From an uncultured Verrucomicrobiota bacterium (lineage in GTDB: Bacteria; Verrucomicrobiota; Verrucomicrobiia; Opitutales; Seribacteraceae), in contig CACMBV010000007.1 of NCBI GenBank assembly GCA_902612125.1, positions 28,734 to 92,733 on the forward strand: 64,000 nucleotides of DNA. Direction: 5' to 3'. Below the pieces are notes generated by a model that searched no databases, was not told where the DNA came from, and worked only from the letters and a program-made list of their open reading frames with translations. The translations under genes and the position numbers were made by a program. Shown here piece after piece: positions 35,644 to 44,195 of the stretch (position 1 is the stretch's first letter; every line of letters starts with the position of its first letter).

Positions 35644-36101
35644 TTCTTTTTCAGTGCAGCCATTTCGATAGCTGCCCTGGCAAACTCCGAACCACGGTCA
35701 AGCGGACCCGTGATTCGTTCTTCCGCTGCTTGTACATTATCCGTAACTACAATCCCATTAATAACCGGGGTATGATATTGCAGGGATAAATTCTGCAGGG
35801 CATAACCGGATAATTCAGCAACCAATTGGTGATGAGAGGTTGAACCTTTGATCACCACCCCAAGCCCGATGATAGAATCAAAGGAACGGGAATTTAAAAT
35901 AAGATCAACCGCACTGGGTATTTCATTGGATCCAGGAACCCGCTCAACAATTAAATTTTGCAACTTCCCGTTCTCTTCAAGACAGTCCAGCACGCGGGAT
36001 AGTAAAGCTTCACACAAACTTGGATTAAAAGAAGCACACACCACGCCGATGCTTAATTTACTGGGTTCTACCTTTGAATAATGGGGTGAATCCGTACTCA
36101 T
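35628..36101 (-). CDS. ribH: 6,7-Dimethyl-8-ribityllumazine synthase
   Basis: RibH condenses 5-amino-6-ribitylamino-uracil with 3,4-dihydroxy-2-butanone 4-phosphate in the penultimate step of riboflavin synthesis, forming icosahedral or pentameric shells. The 157-residue protein has VVCASFNPSLCEALLSRVL, VERVPGSNEIPSAVDLIL (substrate loop), the active site GVVIKGSTSHHQLVAELSGYALQ, in which the conserved catalytic histidine is present, and PVINGIVVTDNVQAAEERI. The start lies one base past the ribB stop (36103-36105), and the 3' end overlaps nusB, so all are translationally coupled. Confidence 0.94.
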   Translation of the reverse strand: MSTDSPHYSKVEPSKLSIGVVCASFNPSLCEALLSRVLDCLEENGKLQNLIVERVPGSNEIPSAVDLILNSRSFDSIIGLGVVIKGSTSHHQLVAELSGYALQNLSLQYHTPVINGIVVTDNVQAAEERITGPLDRGSEFARAAIEMAALKKKWTRI

Positions 36102-36102
36102 C

Positions 36103-37227
36103 TCAGGAAGACAAGGTCACGCGTTTAACGATCTCCAAACCATATCCCTCCAGACCGATAACTCTTCTTCGATCCCTCGATAATAAAACCAACTTACTGA
36201 TTCCAAGGGCTGACAGGACTTGTGCCCCAATTCCATAGTCACGAAAATCCATCACTGGTTGAACCGTTGCAGGATTGGGGTTTACGACAGATTTTGGCGT
36301 ATCGTGAGGAGAATCATTTCGCCTTGGCTCGAGATAAAGCAAGGCTCCACAACCATGAGAAACGATTGCCCGCAGGGAATCGTCGATCGAGTGTCGACTT
36401 TCGCCATTGTTGGAATATCCCAAAACATCCGTAACCACATTCGCCGCCTGCACCCTTACCATCGGGGGTTTTGACTTGGTCCATTTTCCGTAACTAAGTC
36501 CATAGTGCACCCGGTCGTCCAGGATACTCATAAAGGTGTGAAGTCTAAATTTACCCAAATGGTGGGAAAATTCCCGGGTACTCCTTTCTTTCACCAGTTT
36601 TTCCCGCTGATGCCGGTATTCAATAAGTGAGGCAATGGAAAGCATTTTCATACCCCATTTCTTCTTAAGTTTTTTTAAATCAGGCAAACGGGCCATGGAG
36701 CCGTCTTTTTTTAAAATCTCACAGATCACTCCGCTTGGATGAAGTCCGGCCAAAGTGGCCAAGTCCACGGCCGCCTCCGTATGACCCGCTCTTTCTAGAA
36801 CCCCACCGGGGCGGGCCCGCAAAGGAAAAACATGACCCGGCTGAACAAGATTTTCTGGAGTGGCAGCAGGAGAAGCTAAAATCTCAATCGTACTGGCCCG
36901 ATCAAAAGCACTAATTCCCGTAGTTATGCCATTCGCTGCATCCACAGACACGGTAAAATCAGTCTTTTGGGCCTCTCGGTTATGGGGCACCATACTGGAA
37001 ATTCCCAGACGTCCCAATTGATTCGGGAGCAATGGAACGCAAATAAGTCCACGACCGTATAATATCATATGATTAATGGCTTCAGGCGTAACTTTGGAGG
37101 CAGCCATGACCAAGTCCCCTTCATTCTCGCGGGTTTCATCATCCGTTACCATAACCATCTTACCCATCGCAATATCGGCAAGGACATCATCCACGGAGTC
37201 AAAAGGTTGATTATTGGACCTTGGCAT
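36103..37227 (-). CDS. ribB: 3,4-Dihydroxy-2-butanone 4-phosphate synthase with degenerate GTP cyclohydrolase II domain
   Basis: The N-terminal half is RibB, making 3,4-dihydroxy-2-butanone 4-phosphate from ribulose 5-phosphate: DDETRENEGD (residues 29-38, metal and substrate ligands), GRGLICVPL, RASTIEILASP, and RARPGGVLERAGHTEAAVDL near residue 150. The C-terminal half (about residues 215-374) aligns with GTP cyclohydrolase II by order of segments, but the zinc-binding cysteines of the ECLTGD...RCDCG region are missing; the equivalent text reads VRVQAANVVTDVLG and SHGCGALLYLEPRRND. That half is thus unlikely to hydrolyse GTP. ATG 37227 is preferred; a TTG at 37278 directly after the ligA stop is possible. 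ribH follows at once. Confidence 0.88.
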   Translation of the reverse strand: MPRSNNQPFDSVDDVLADIAMGKMVMVTDDETRENEGDLVMAASKVTPEAINHMILYGRGLICVPLLPNQLGRLGISSMVPHNREAQKTDFTVSVDAANGITTGISAFDRASTIEILASPAATPENLVQPGHVFPLRARPGGVLERAGHTEAAVDLATLAGLHPSGVICEILKKDGSMARLPDLKKLKKKWGMKMLSIASLIEYRHQREKLVKERSTREFSHHLGKFRLHTFMSILDDRVHYGLSYGKWTKSKPPMVRVQAANVVTDVLGYSNNGESRHSIDDSLRAIVSHGCGALLYLEPRRNDSPHDTPKSVVNPNPATVQPVMDFRDYGIGAQVLSALGISKLVLLSRDRRRVIGLEGYGLEIVKRVTLSS

Positions 37228-37278
37228 AACAAACGCCAATTCTAAAGGATCTTGACGGAGCCTCAAATCTATTCGCAA

Positions 37279-39351
37279 TCAATTCTCCCGGTTTTGTTTT
37301 TTGGTTTGTTCTAAAAAAGTGAGGAATTGATCCTCATTCATGACCGGTATTTCGAGGCTCTCCGCTTTGTTAAGCTTCGAACCGGCACCGGGACCGGCAA
37401 CTACATAGCTCGTTTTTTTACTGACACTGGAAGTCACCTTTCCACCGAGTTGTTCGATTTCCTGAGTGGCATCCTGCCTGGAGAACTTTTCCAGAGATCC
37501 CGTGAGTACAAAAACAATTCCCTCCCATGATTGATTTAACTGATCCGCATGCTCTTTCTTGAGCAAAACTCCGAGTTCTTCCATCGATTCCAGTACGGAC
37601 AAATTCACCGGGTTTTTGAAATATTCAATGAGGCTTTCGGCCATGATTTCACCAATGCCATCGATGGCGGTGAAATCTTCCCAAGTCGCTTCCGCCAATT
37701 CCCTCCAGTCAACAAAATTGCGTGCAAGGTCTTTCGATGCACTCATCCCGACATGCTTGATGCCCAATCCGCATAACATTCTCCAAAAATCCTGAGTCTT
37801 GCTTCGGGTGATTGAGTCGATCAAATTATTGGCTGATTTCTTGGCAAAACCTTCCAGTCCCAAAAGTTGAGGTGTTTTCAGTCGATAAAGGTCATCCAAC
37901 CGAGTCACCAGTTGAGAATCAACCAGTTGACCGACCACTGCTTCACCCAAATTCTCGATATCCAAGCAGCCCCGACTGGCAAAATACTCGATCCTACCTT
38001 TTAGTTGGTCGGGGCAGTTTTGACTGGGGCAACGCCAAACCGCTTCTCCTTTTATTCTCGAGAGCGAGGTTTGACAGGTAGGACAACACCTTGGAAAAAG
38101 GTAGGGGGCTAGACCTTCTGGACGCTTTTCTATGAGCACTTCGACCACTTGCGGAATAATTTCACCTGCCTTTTCAACTACTACCTGATCTCCAATACGA
38201 ATGTCCTTACGCTGAATTTCATCAGCATTGTGCAAACTTGCCCTTGCCACCAAAGTGCCGGCTAATTGTACGGGTTTCAAGCAAGCGACAGGGGTTATCG
38301 CCCCGGTTCTTCCGACCTGAAGGATAATGTCTTCCAGAGTGGTAGCCTCTCTCTCGGATTCAAATTTATAGGCAATCGCCCAGCGGGGTGCCTTGGCGGT
38401 GTGGCCCGCCAAGCGTTGACCATCCCTGGAGTCCAGTTTTATGACCGCACCATCGGTGGGATAGGCATAGTCATGACGTAACTTATCCAGAATGGATATT
38501 GCTCGCCATGCAAGTTCCGCAGAAACAACTGTTTTGACAAACTCCACGATGGGGAAGCACCAGTCCTTCAAAGCTTCATGAAAACTTGTTTGGGTTTTAA
38601 AATATTTCTGAGGCTGACAAGCCCCCAATCCGTAAAGAACAATCTTCAGTTTCCGCTGTCTTGCCTCTTTTGGATCCAAAAGTTTAACGGTTCCCGCAGC
38701 AAGATTGCGGGGGTTGGCATACAAAGGTTCACCCAAGTCTTCCCTTGCTTGGTTAATTCTCAAAAATTCATCATGTTCCATGTATATTTCACCACGAATC
38801 TCCATAAAATCAGGAACATCTGCCGAGCAGATTTCACGGGGCAACTCAGTGAGATGAAGAATATTCTGGGTAATGATATCTCCTTGAATGCCATTGCCCC
38901 GGGTGACCGCCTGTTGCAGCCTGCCTTTGTGGTAGCTGAGGGATACAGCTACACCGTCAATCTTGGGCTCAACCACATATGAAAGGTTTTCTTGTCCCAG
39001 GATTTTTTGTAATCGCTTATCAAATTCAAAGAATTCTGATTGATCATAGGTGTTATCCAGGCTGAGCATGACTTCCGCATGGTTGTGAGATTTAAATGAA
39101 TCCAACCGGTCATCTCCAACTTCAAAGGAAACTTGCGGATTCGATACAGCGTCCTGACCTGTTTCCCCGGTAAATAGACCGAGCGGATCCAAGTCGGATT
39201 GCAACTGTTCATATTCAGATTTCAAACGGTCATATTCCTGATCCGATATTTCAGGCTGGGCTTGACGGTAATATAATTCGTCGTGTCTCTGAAGAGATGA
39301 CCTTAATTCAGCAAGTTTTTTCTCTTTTGCGGAATTTGAATGATTGCTCAT
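37279..39351 (-). CDS. ligA: NAD-dependent DNA ligase
   Basis: LigA seals nicks with NAD as adenylate donor. The 690-residue protein (ATG at 39351-39349, overlapping the patB stop as ATGA) shows domain Ia (LAELRSSLQRHDELYYRQ..PEISDQEYD), adenylation lysine Lys130 in VEPKIDG, the OB-fold, a four-cysteine zinc finger (CCPTC..CPSQNC), helix-hairpin-helix repeats, and a C-terminal BRCT domain (GIVFVLTGSLEKFSRQDA, SVSKKTSYVVAGPGAGSKLNKA). A longer frame to 39420 would extend into the aminotransferase gene and lacks family likeness. It stops just before the ribB frame. Confidence 0.96.
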   Translation of the reverse strand: MSNHSNSAKEKKLAELRSSLQRHDELYYRQAQPEISDQEYDRLKSEYEQLQSDLDPLGLFTGETGQDAVSNPQVSFEVGDDRLDSFKSHNHAEVMLSLDNTYDQSEFFEFDKRLQKILGQENLSYVVEPKIDGVAVSLSYHKGRLQQAVTRGNGIQGDIITQNILHLTELPREICSADVPDFMEIRGEIYMEHDEFLRINQAREDLGEPLYANPRNLAAGTVKLLDPKEARQRKLKIVLYGLGACQPQKYFKTQTSFHEALKDWCFPIVEFVKTVVSAELAWRAISILDKLRHDYAYPTDGAVIKLDSRDGQRLAGHTAKAPRWAIAYKFESEREATTLEDIILQVGRTGAITPVACLKPVQLAGTLVARASLHNADEIQRKDIRIGDQVVVEKAGEIIPQVVEVLIEKRPEGLAPYLFPRCCPTCQTSLSRIKGEAVWRCPSQNCPDQLKGRIEYFASRGCLDIENLGEAVVGQLVDSQLVTRLDDLYRLKTPQLLGLEGFAKKSANNLIDSITRSKTQDFWRMLCGLGIKHVGMSASKDLARNFVDWRELAEATWEDFTAIDGIGEIMAESLIEYFKNPVNLSVLESMEELGVLLKKEHADQLNQSWEGIVFVLTGSLEKFSRQDATQEIEQLGGKVTSSVSKKTSYVVAGPGAGSKLNKAESLEIPVMNEDQFLTFLEQTKKQNREN

Positions 39352-40508
39352 TGAGGTGAAAGCTTTTGGCATGCAGATTTCATCCGAGACAAGGCTACTT
39401 TTAAAAGTTTTCGAGAACATCCCAAGTTGAGACGAAGAAATCCCGGTGCGTCAAAATCCCTGCCATCGGAGAGGCCCACTCCATTTTCCTCAAAAAATTG
39501 GTGCGGGTTGGATGTAGGAAGACTCCTCGCATCGATCCACAACAGATAGGTCGCTTGCGGGGAGTGCGGGAGTAGCCCATCCATCCGACTGAGCTGCGTC
39601 ATGGCAAAATCGCGATTCCCTTTAAGGTATTTGAGCAGTTCCATCCGCCAGGGCTCCCCTTCCCGGTAGGCAGCATCCGCTAGCAAAAAGCCCATGGCAG
39701 GAGGGTCGGGCACAATCCCCTTTGCGGCTTTTTTAAATTTTACCCGCAGGGCAGGATTCTGAATAACCGCAAAAGAACATCCAAATCCCGCAATATTGAA
39801 AGTTTTACTCGGTGCCATTAAAGTAATGGTTCTTTCTGCGATTTCCTGATCCAAAGAAGCCGGGGGTATATGTCTTAATTCTTTTTCCAGTACGAGGTCG
39901 CAATGTATCTCATCCGAACAAAGATAAAGATTCCTTTTGAGAGACCATTCAATAAGCAAGCGCAATTCATTTTCGGTGAAAAGCGTGCCTACCGGATTGT
40001 GTGGGTGGCAGAGCATAAATAGATCCCCCGCGTTGGTTTTTAATTCCGAAAGGGCATCAAAATCAATGGTAAAGCGATTTTTTTTCAGCACTAAGGGAAC
40101 TTTTGCCAAAGGCATACCAAAATTTCGGGAAGCTGACAAAAAAGGAGGATAGATTGGAGTCTGAATGATTGCTTGTGAAGACTCTCCCAAGAGGGTCCGG
40201 CATGTAACATTCAGGGCACAAACCATGCCTGGTAACCAAACAACCCAGGAGGGATCGATCTTCCATTTGTACAGTTTCTCTGATCTTTGAGCAATTCTTT
40301 CCGCAAACCCAGTAGGGGGGCGACCGTACCCAAAATTTCCGTGCTCAGCCGAGATTTTGGCTTGATTAAGAACGCAAGGAGGAGACTTAAAATCCATATC
40401 CGCTACCCAAAGCGGAATCACCCCGGAACCTTCGTATCTACCCCATTTTAGACTACTAGTCCCGATGCGAATGGGAGGATTATCAAAATCAGCAATGAAT
40501 TCGTTCAA
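39348..40508 (-). CDS. patB: PatB/MalY-type PLP-dependent C-S lyase or aminotransferase
   Basis: The 386-residue fold-type I protein matches PatB/MalY cystathionine beta-lyases: IPLWVADMDFKSPPCV at the start, FGYGRPPTGFAERIAQR, HPHNPVGTLFTENEL (cofactor N), LCSDEIHCDLVL (PLP-phosphate-binding D/E), and the Schiff-base lysine in APSKTFNIAGFGCSFA. It ends with SDGRDFDAPGFLRLNLGCSR, where the arginine binds the substrate carboxylate. It would release homocysteine from cystathionine, or act on cysteine-S-conjugates. The stop overlaps ligA by 4 bp (ATGA). Confidence 0.9.
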   Translation of the reverse strand: MNEFIADFDNPPIRIGTSSLKWGRYEGSGVIPLWVADMDFKSPPCVLNQAKISAEHGNFGYGRPPTGFAERIAQRSEKLYKWKIDPSWVVWLPGMVCALNVTCRTLLGESSQAIIQTPIYPPFLSASRNFGMPLAKVPLVLKKNRFTIDFDALSELKTNAGDLFMLCHPHNPVGTLFTENELRLLIEWSLKRNLYLCSDEIHCDLVLEKELRHIPPASLDQEIAERTITLMAPSKTFNIAGFGCSFAVIQNPALRVKFKKAAKGIVPDPPAMGFLLADAAYREGEPWRMELLKYLKGNRDFAMTQLSRMDGLLPHSPQATYLLWIDARSLPTSNPHQFFEENGVGLSDGRDFDAPGFLRLNLGCSRKLLKVALSRMKSACQKLSPQ

Positions 40509-40535
40509 CCGAATATCACCCGATAAGAAAGATAC

Positions 40536-41144
40536 CTATCTCCAGGAATACAGGTATTTAAGACCAATCACATCGATACCCCCATCAAGTCCATGGTTGT
40601 ATCCAAGAGAAACCCCATGAACATCATTGATCCACCATACAAAATCTACTCCCAGCTCAAAGTCCGTTTCCGCAAAATCAGACCAAAGGCCAAAAAATTT
40701 ACCTCCAAAAGCAAGGGAGATTTCCTCGGTTAAAAGTAATTCTGTGCCAATTTGTAAATTCCAGGAAAACCCGTCGTCTGCAAGAGATAACCCTGCGGAG
40801 TCATCGAGATAACCGATTCCAAACCCAACATAGGGGCGAATCATACCATCAACTCCCGAGAAATTGTCCAAGTGATATATATAATCAGCACCCAGATTCC
40901 ACACCGTTTCTTTGGAACTGCTACCGTCGAGTGTTCCATAGTCAAAAATAAAATGAAAGTCTGCTTGATCACTGGCAAGGCTGTTGACAAAAAGACTCAA
41001 TCCTTCACCTTCATAACTTGTAGTATCCTCAGCTTCAATAAAATCCAGACCAAAGCCGAGGTAATAATCACCAAACTTGGATTTGGCTTGGAGCAAGAAA
41101 GGAATGTAGAGAACGAAAAGGCAGTACAGGTAAAGGGATTTCAT
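40536..41144 (-). CDS. Outer-membrane beta-barrel protein, hypothetical
   Basis: The 202-residue protein has a signal peptide (LYLYCLFVLYIPFLLQA) and then alternating strands rich in aromatic and acidic residues (YYLGFGLDFIEAEDTTSY, SLFVNSLASDQADFHFIFDYG, YVGFGIGYLDDSAG, LQIGTELLLTEEISLAFGGKF, VWWINDVHGVSLGYNHG) and an aromatic end (YLYSWR), the pattern of a small eight-strand barrel of the OmpA-like/YfaZ sort. No OmpA peptidoglycan-binding part is present. Lies 27 bp upstream of patB and 43 bp from the MFS gene on the same strand; function is unknown. Confidence 0.65.
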   Translation of the reverse strand: MKSLYLYCLFVLYIPFLLQAKSKFGDYYLGFGLDFIEAEDTTSYEGEGLSLFVNSLASDQADFHFIFDYGTLDGSSSKETVWNLGADYIYHLDNFSGVDGMIRPYVGFGIGYLDDSAGLSLADDGFSWNLQIGTELLLTEEISLAFGGKFFGLWSDFAETDFELGVDFVWWINDVHGVSLGYNHGLDGGIDVIGLKYLYSWR

Positions 41145-41187
41145 TCATTCGTTACAATACCCTGTTTGGAATTAGTCAACTTTGAAC

Positions 41188-42387
41188 TCAATCACTATTG
41201 CGTAAAAGTCTTGGCTCCTTCAAAGTGGTTGCGAAAAGAATACATGAGAGGAAGATCATGGTGGCTGAAACTAAGGATACGCCGGTAAATCCAATGACTC
41301 CTTCCAAGGCATAACCTGCAAAAGGAGCAGCTGAACCCCTGATCCCCGTAAGAGCCATATGCACACTCATGTAATCCTTTTCCCTGCCTTCAGGTGCCAA
41401 TTTCGTAACCCATAAATTCCAGGCTAAGTTAGCCCCACCCATGACTGATCCGGCAAGCAAGGAACCTATCATGACTCCGAGTAAACTTGGGGAGTTGAAA
41501 TAAATCAGGATTGCAGCTATCATTTGAATATTCAGTAGAATTCTGAATTTCATAAAGTGCATGCGGTCAAACAACTTTCCCCACATATACATACTCATTA
41601 CCTTGGCACCAAAAAAGATGACCACGGTGATGAGGGCGATTTCCTGATTGGAGAGATTTAACTGATCTTCCCTTGAGAGGTACTCAACCCGCAGTGGAAA
41701 GGTCATAATAGCCCCAAAGCCAAGAATCATCCACGCAAGCAGTATTTTTAAAAACAAAAAGTCGCGCATTGGATTGCTGATTGATTGCAAGACGGTTTCC
41801 GATCCTGGAATTCCCGACCTGGAATTGCTTTGATGATTCATTCTGAAGACTGAAAATGAGGAAATTATCGCAGCCACTGACATTCCCCAGAGTACAACAC
41901 GATAATCTGCCCCGCCCGTATCCAAATAGGTGCCAAAAACAAAGGACGAAAATAAACCGCCGATTGTGCTTGCAATAAGATTCAAGGAAATCTTTTTCCC
42001 TCTTTCATGCGAATCGTAAACTACTGAATAAATCTGAATCATCAAACTGGGGACCTGAGAGAGACAAATTTGAGCCATCACCAGAAAGAGGGTAAAAAGC
42101 AAAATTGTGGATGATAACGAGGCTGCAAAAATTAGGATGGCACTGGAAGCAAGCAAAAGGGCACACTTTTTTGATAAAGTTAACCTGCCTCTTGAAATAA
42201 CCGCAGAAGCAATCGGAGTGAGCATCAGACCAAGTGAACCGCCACCTGCAAGTGCGGCTTTGTATGAATCGGGGGCATCCCAAAAACGAATTGCAATCAG
42301 AATGATAAATACACTAAATCCAGTTTCAAGGACACCCTGACCCAAGCCCCGGACTAGATCAAGGCGGACAAAAAATTGGTTTTTCAA
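41188..42387 (-). CDS. Major facilitator superfamily transporter
   Basis: The 399-residue protein has 12 hydrophobic helices in the MFS layout, with a long cytoplasmic loop between helices 6 and 7 (MNHQSNSRSGIPGSETVLQSIS). The first helix region LVRGLGQGVLETGFSVFIILIAIRFW, the SLGLMLTPIASAVISRGRLT loop near helix 2/3 and GSLLAGSVMGGANLAWNLWVTKLAPEGREKDYMSVHMALTGIRGS in the second half resemble drug/sugar exporter types. No substrate motif is distinctive. It is 27 bp after the potassium channel gene on the same strand. Confidence 0.87.
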   Translation of the reverse strand: MKNQFFVRLDLVRGLGQGVLETGFSVFIILIAIRFWDAPDSYKAALAGGGSLGLMLTPIASAVISRGRLTLSKKCALLLASSAILIFAASLSSTILLFTLFLVMAQICLSQVPSLMIQIYSVVYDSHERGKKISLNLIASTIGGLFSSFVFGTYLDTGGADYRVVLWGMSVAAIISSFSVFRMNHQSNSRSGIPGSETVLQSISNPMRDFLFLKILLAWMILGFGAIMTFPLRVEYLSREDQLNLSNQEIALITVVIFFGAKVMSMYMWGKLFDRMHFMKFRILLNIQMIAAILIYFNSPSLLGVMIGSLLAGSVMGGANLAWNLWVTKLAPEGREKDYMSVHMALTGIRGSAAPFAGYALEGVIGFTGVSLVSATMIFLSCILFATTLKEPRLLRNSD

Positions 42388-42414
42388 GGAATTAGGCAGG
42401 CTGAAGTCGCCCGC

Positions 42415-44103
42415 TTAACAAAATTTTAACTCAAATTGTTTCTCTGCTTTTTCATCCCCGATCAAAATAATTTCCCCGCCCTCAGAGAACTGATGATCGG
42501 GTGATGGTGTAATCACGGTGGTGCCATTTCCTTTGATCGCCACAATACTACATCCTGTTTTTTCGCGGATTTTAGAGTCGCGGAGTTTTTCTCCGATAAG
42601 CGATTTAGGGGTCTTTTGGCTAAAGATATCCAGCCCTTCGGTAATCATTAGAATTTCCGCACGGTTTAAAAGATTAAAGATGGTGTTTGCTCCCATATGA
42701 TCCTGAGACATGACAAAGTCAGCCCCGGCACGATGGAGCGGTTCCACATTACGATGGAGAAAAGCACGGGTGATAATTTGAGCATCCGGACGGAGTTTTC
42801 GGCAATATATAGTTAAATAAATATTGGATTCGTCATCATGACTGGTGATTAATACGGCCGGTGCTTGATTAATTCCAGCACGCTCTAAGATCGCTTTATT
42901 GGAGGCATCTCCAATGATCGAATTCTTAACCTTCGATGCTTTGACCTCATCGGTCTCGATAATCCGGTAAGCCACATTCATTTCTTCCAAACTTTTCGCT
43001 GCTTCGCGACCCACACGACCAGCCCCAATAATTATAACAGGAGCATGATTGTGTGAATACTTGCCAAAATGCTGATCATATTTTTCGAAATGAGCATCCA
43101 TTCCTGCAAGAAGCAGCACAGTATGGTTGTTTAGAAGTGCATCTGGTTCAGGCAGCTGAAAGTGGCCACGCTCCCACATGCCCACCACATTTACCCCTAA
43201 TTCCTCTCTTAAATTGGTTTCCTTCAGGCACTGTCCAACGAAAGGAGTCCCGTGAATGGTGGCTTCAGCAATTTTCACTTCGTCAAAAGATCCAATTAGA
43301 TGGGTACTTCGATCGGTGCAACTGATTCTCCTCGCTAAAAAAGCACCCATCTGGCTGGAAACCTTAACCACATGGTTCGCCCCGGCCAGGGAGAGAATTT
43401 CCTCGGAAGTTTCCCGGCTACATGTGGAAGTAATGGTGCAATCTGGATGAGCCTCCCGGGCACGGAAGGCAATGTTTACATTTCGAATATCATCATCGGT
43501 TGCAACAACCATAGCACAGTTCTTAATGCCTGCATCTTCAAATGTTTTCGCGTCATCCAACTTTCCAAGCATAACGGGTATCTGCATGTCGTGCAGGCGT
43601 AATGCTTCCTTCAATTCCTCGACCACCAGAACGAAGGGGTAACCAAATTGCGTAAGTTTATCCATGAGATCATGACTGATCGTATCGTAGTGGGTGAGAA
43701 TCAGATGCTTTTGTTCCGAACCCTCAAACTTTCTCGAAATACGGGCCCCCGTCTGATATTCCATGAAAGGCTTGTATAGAAATTCCATGAAAACGAAGGG
43801 CAAGACAATGAACAGATAGAAAACCCCTGTAAACATAACGACCATTGAAAACAAACGACCTTCATCACCTGTAAATGTAATATCCCCATACCCCAGGGTA
43901 GACATGGTGGTTAAAACCCAGTAAAAGCATTCAATCCATCCAATTTCATCATTACGCTCCTCAGTCATCAGGTGCCGATAAATGTTCATGTATACAATCA
44001 CAAAAAACAGCAGCACTGTCGCAAAGCGGAGAAAGCGAAATGCATTCAAACGCTTTTTTCTTTGATGAAAGACAGATGGAATAGATTTGATGACTTCTTT
44101 CAC
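42415..44103 (-). CDS. Potassium channel with two RCK (TrkA-N) domains
   Basis: The 562-residue protein begins with a two-helix ion channel: TM1 (FLRFATVLLFFVIVYMNIY), a pore loop carrying the selectivity filter TLGYGD (in TMSTLGYGDITFTG, around residue 70), and TM2 (MVVMFTGVFYLFIVLPFVFMEFLY). Two RCK domains follow. The second is canonical (VIIIGAGRVGREAAKSL), whereas the first starts HLILTHYDTISHDLMDKL, without the glycine-rich nucleotide loop. A TrkA-C-like part (GCSIVAIKGNGTTVITPSPDHQF) ends it. The protein would gate potassium by ligand or nucleotide. Divergent from the propeller gene. Confidence 0.92.
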   Translation of the reverse strand: MKEVIKSIPSVFHQRKKRLNAFRFLRFATVLLFFVIVYMNIYRHLMTEERNDEIGWIECFYWVLTTMSTLGYGDITFTGDEGRLFSMVVMFTGVFYLFIVLPFVFMEFLYKPFMEYQTGARISRKFEGSEQKHLILTHYDTISHDLMDKLTQFGYPFVLVVEELKEALRLHDMQIPVMLGKLDDAKTFEDAGIKNCAMVVATDDDIRNVNIAFRAREAHPDCTITSTCSRETSEEILSLAGANHVVKVSSQMGAFLARRISCTDRSTHLIGSFDEVKIAEATIHGTPFVGQCLKETNLREELGVNVVGMWERGHFQLPEPDALLNNHTVLLLAGMDAHFEKYDQHFGKYSHNHAPVIIIGAGRVGREAAKSLEEMNVAYRIIETDEVKASKVKNSIIGDASNKAILERAGINQAPAVLITSHDDESNIYLTIYCRKLRPDAQIITRAFLHRNVEPLHRAGADFVMSQDHMGANTIFNLLNRAEILMITEGLDIFSQKTPKSLIGEKLRDSKIREKTGCSIVAIKGNGTTVITPSPDHQFSEGGEIILIGDEKAEKQFELKFC

Positions 44104-44195
44104 AAAATTAATTTTGTCAGGAACGTTATTTACTTTTAGCGGTTGAGTAAAAGTCGGCTTCTCATTTTAGCCTTTTTTCTGTAACTAAGATAAAT

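Noticed and set aside
39352..39420. N-terminal extension of ligA into patB
   Set aside because: The ATG at 39351 overlaps the patB stop as ATGA and directly precedes the family-like sequence; the extension is patB antisense of no similarity.
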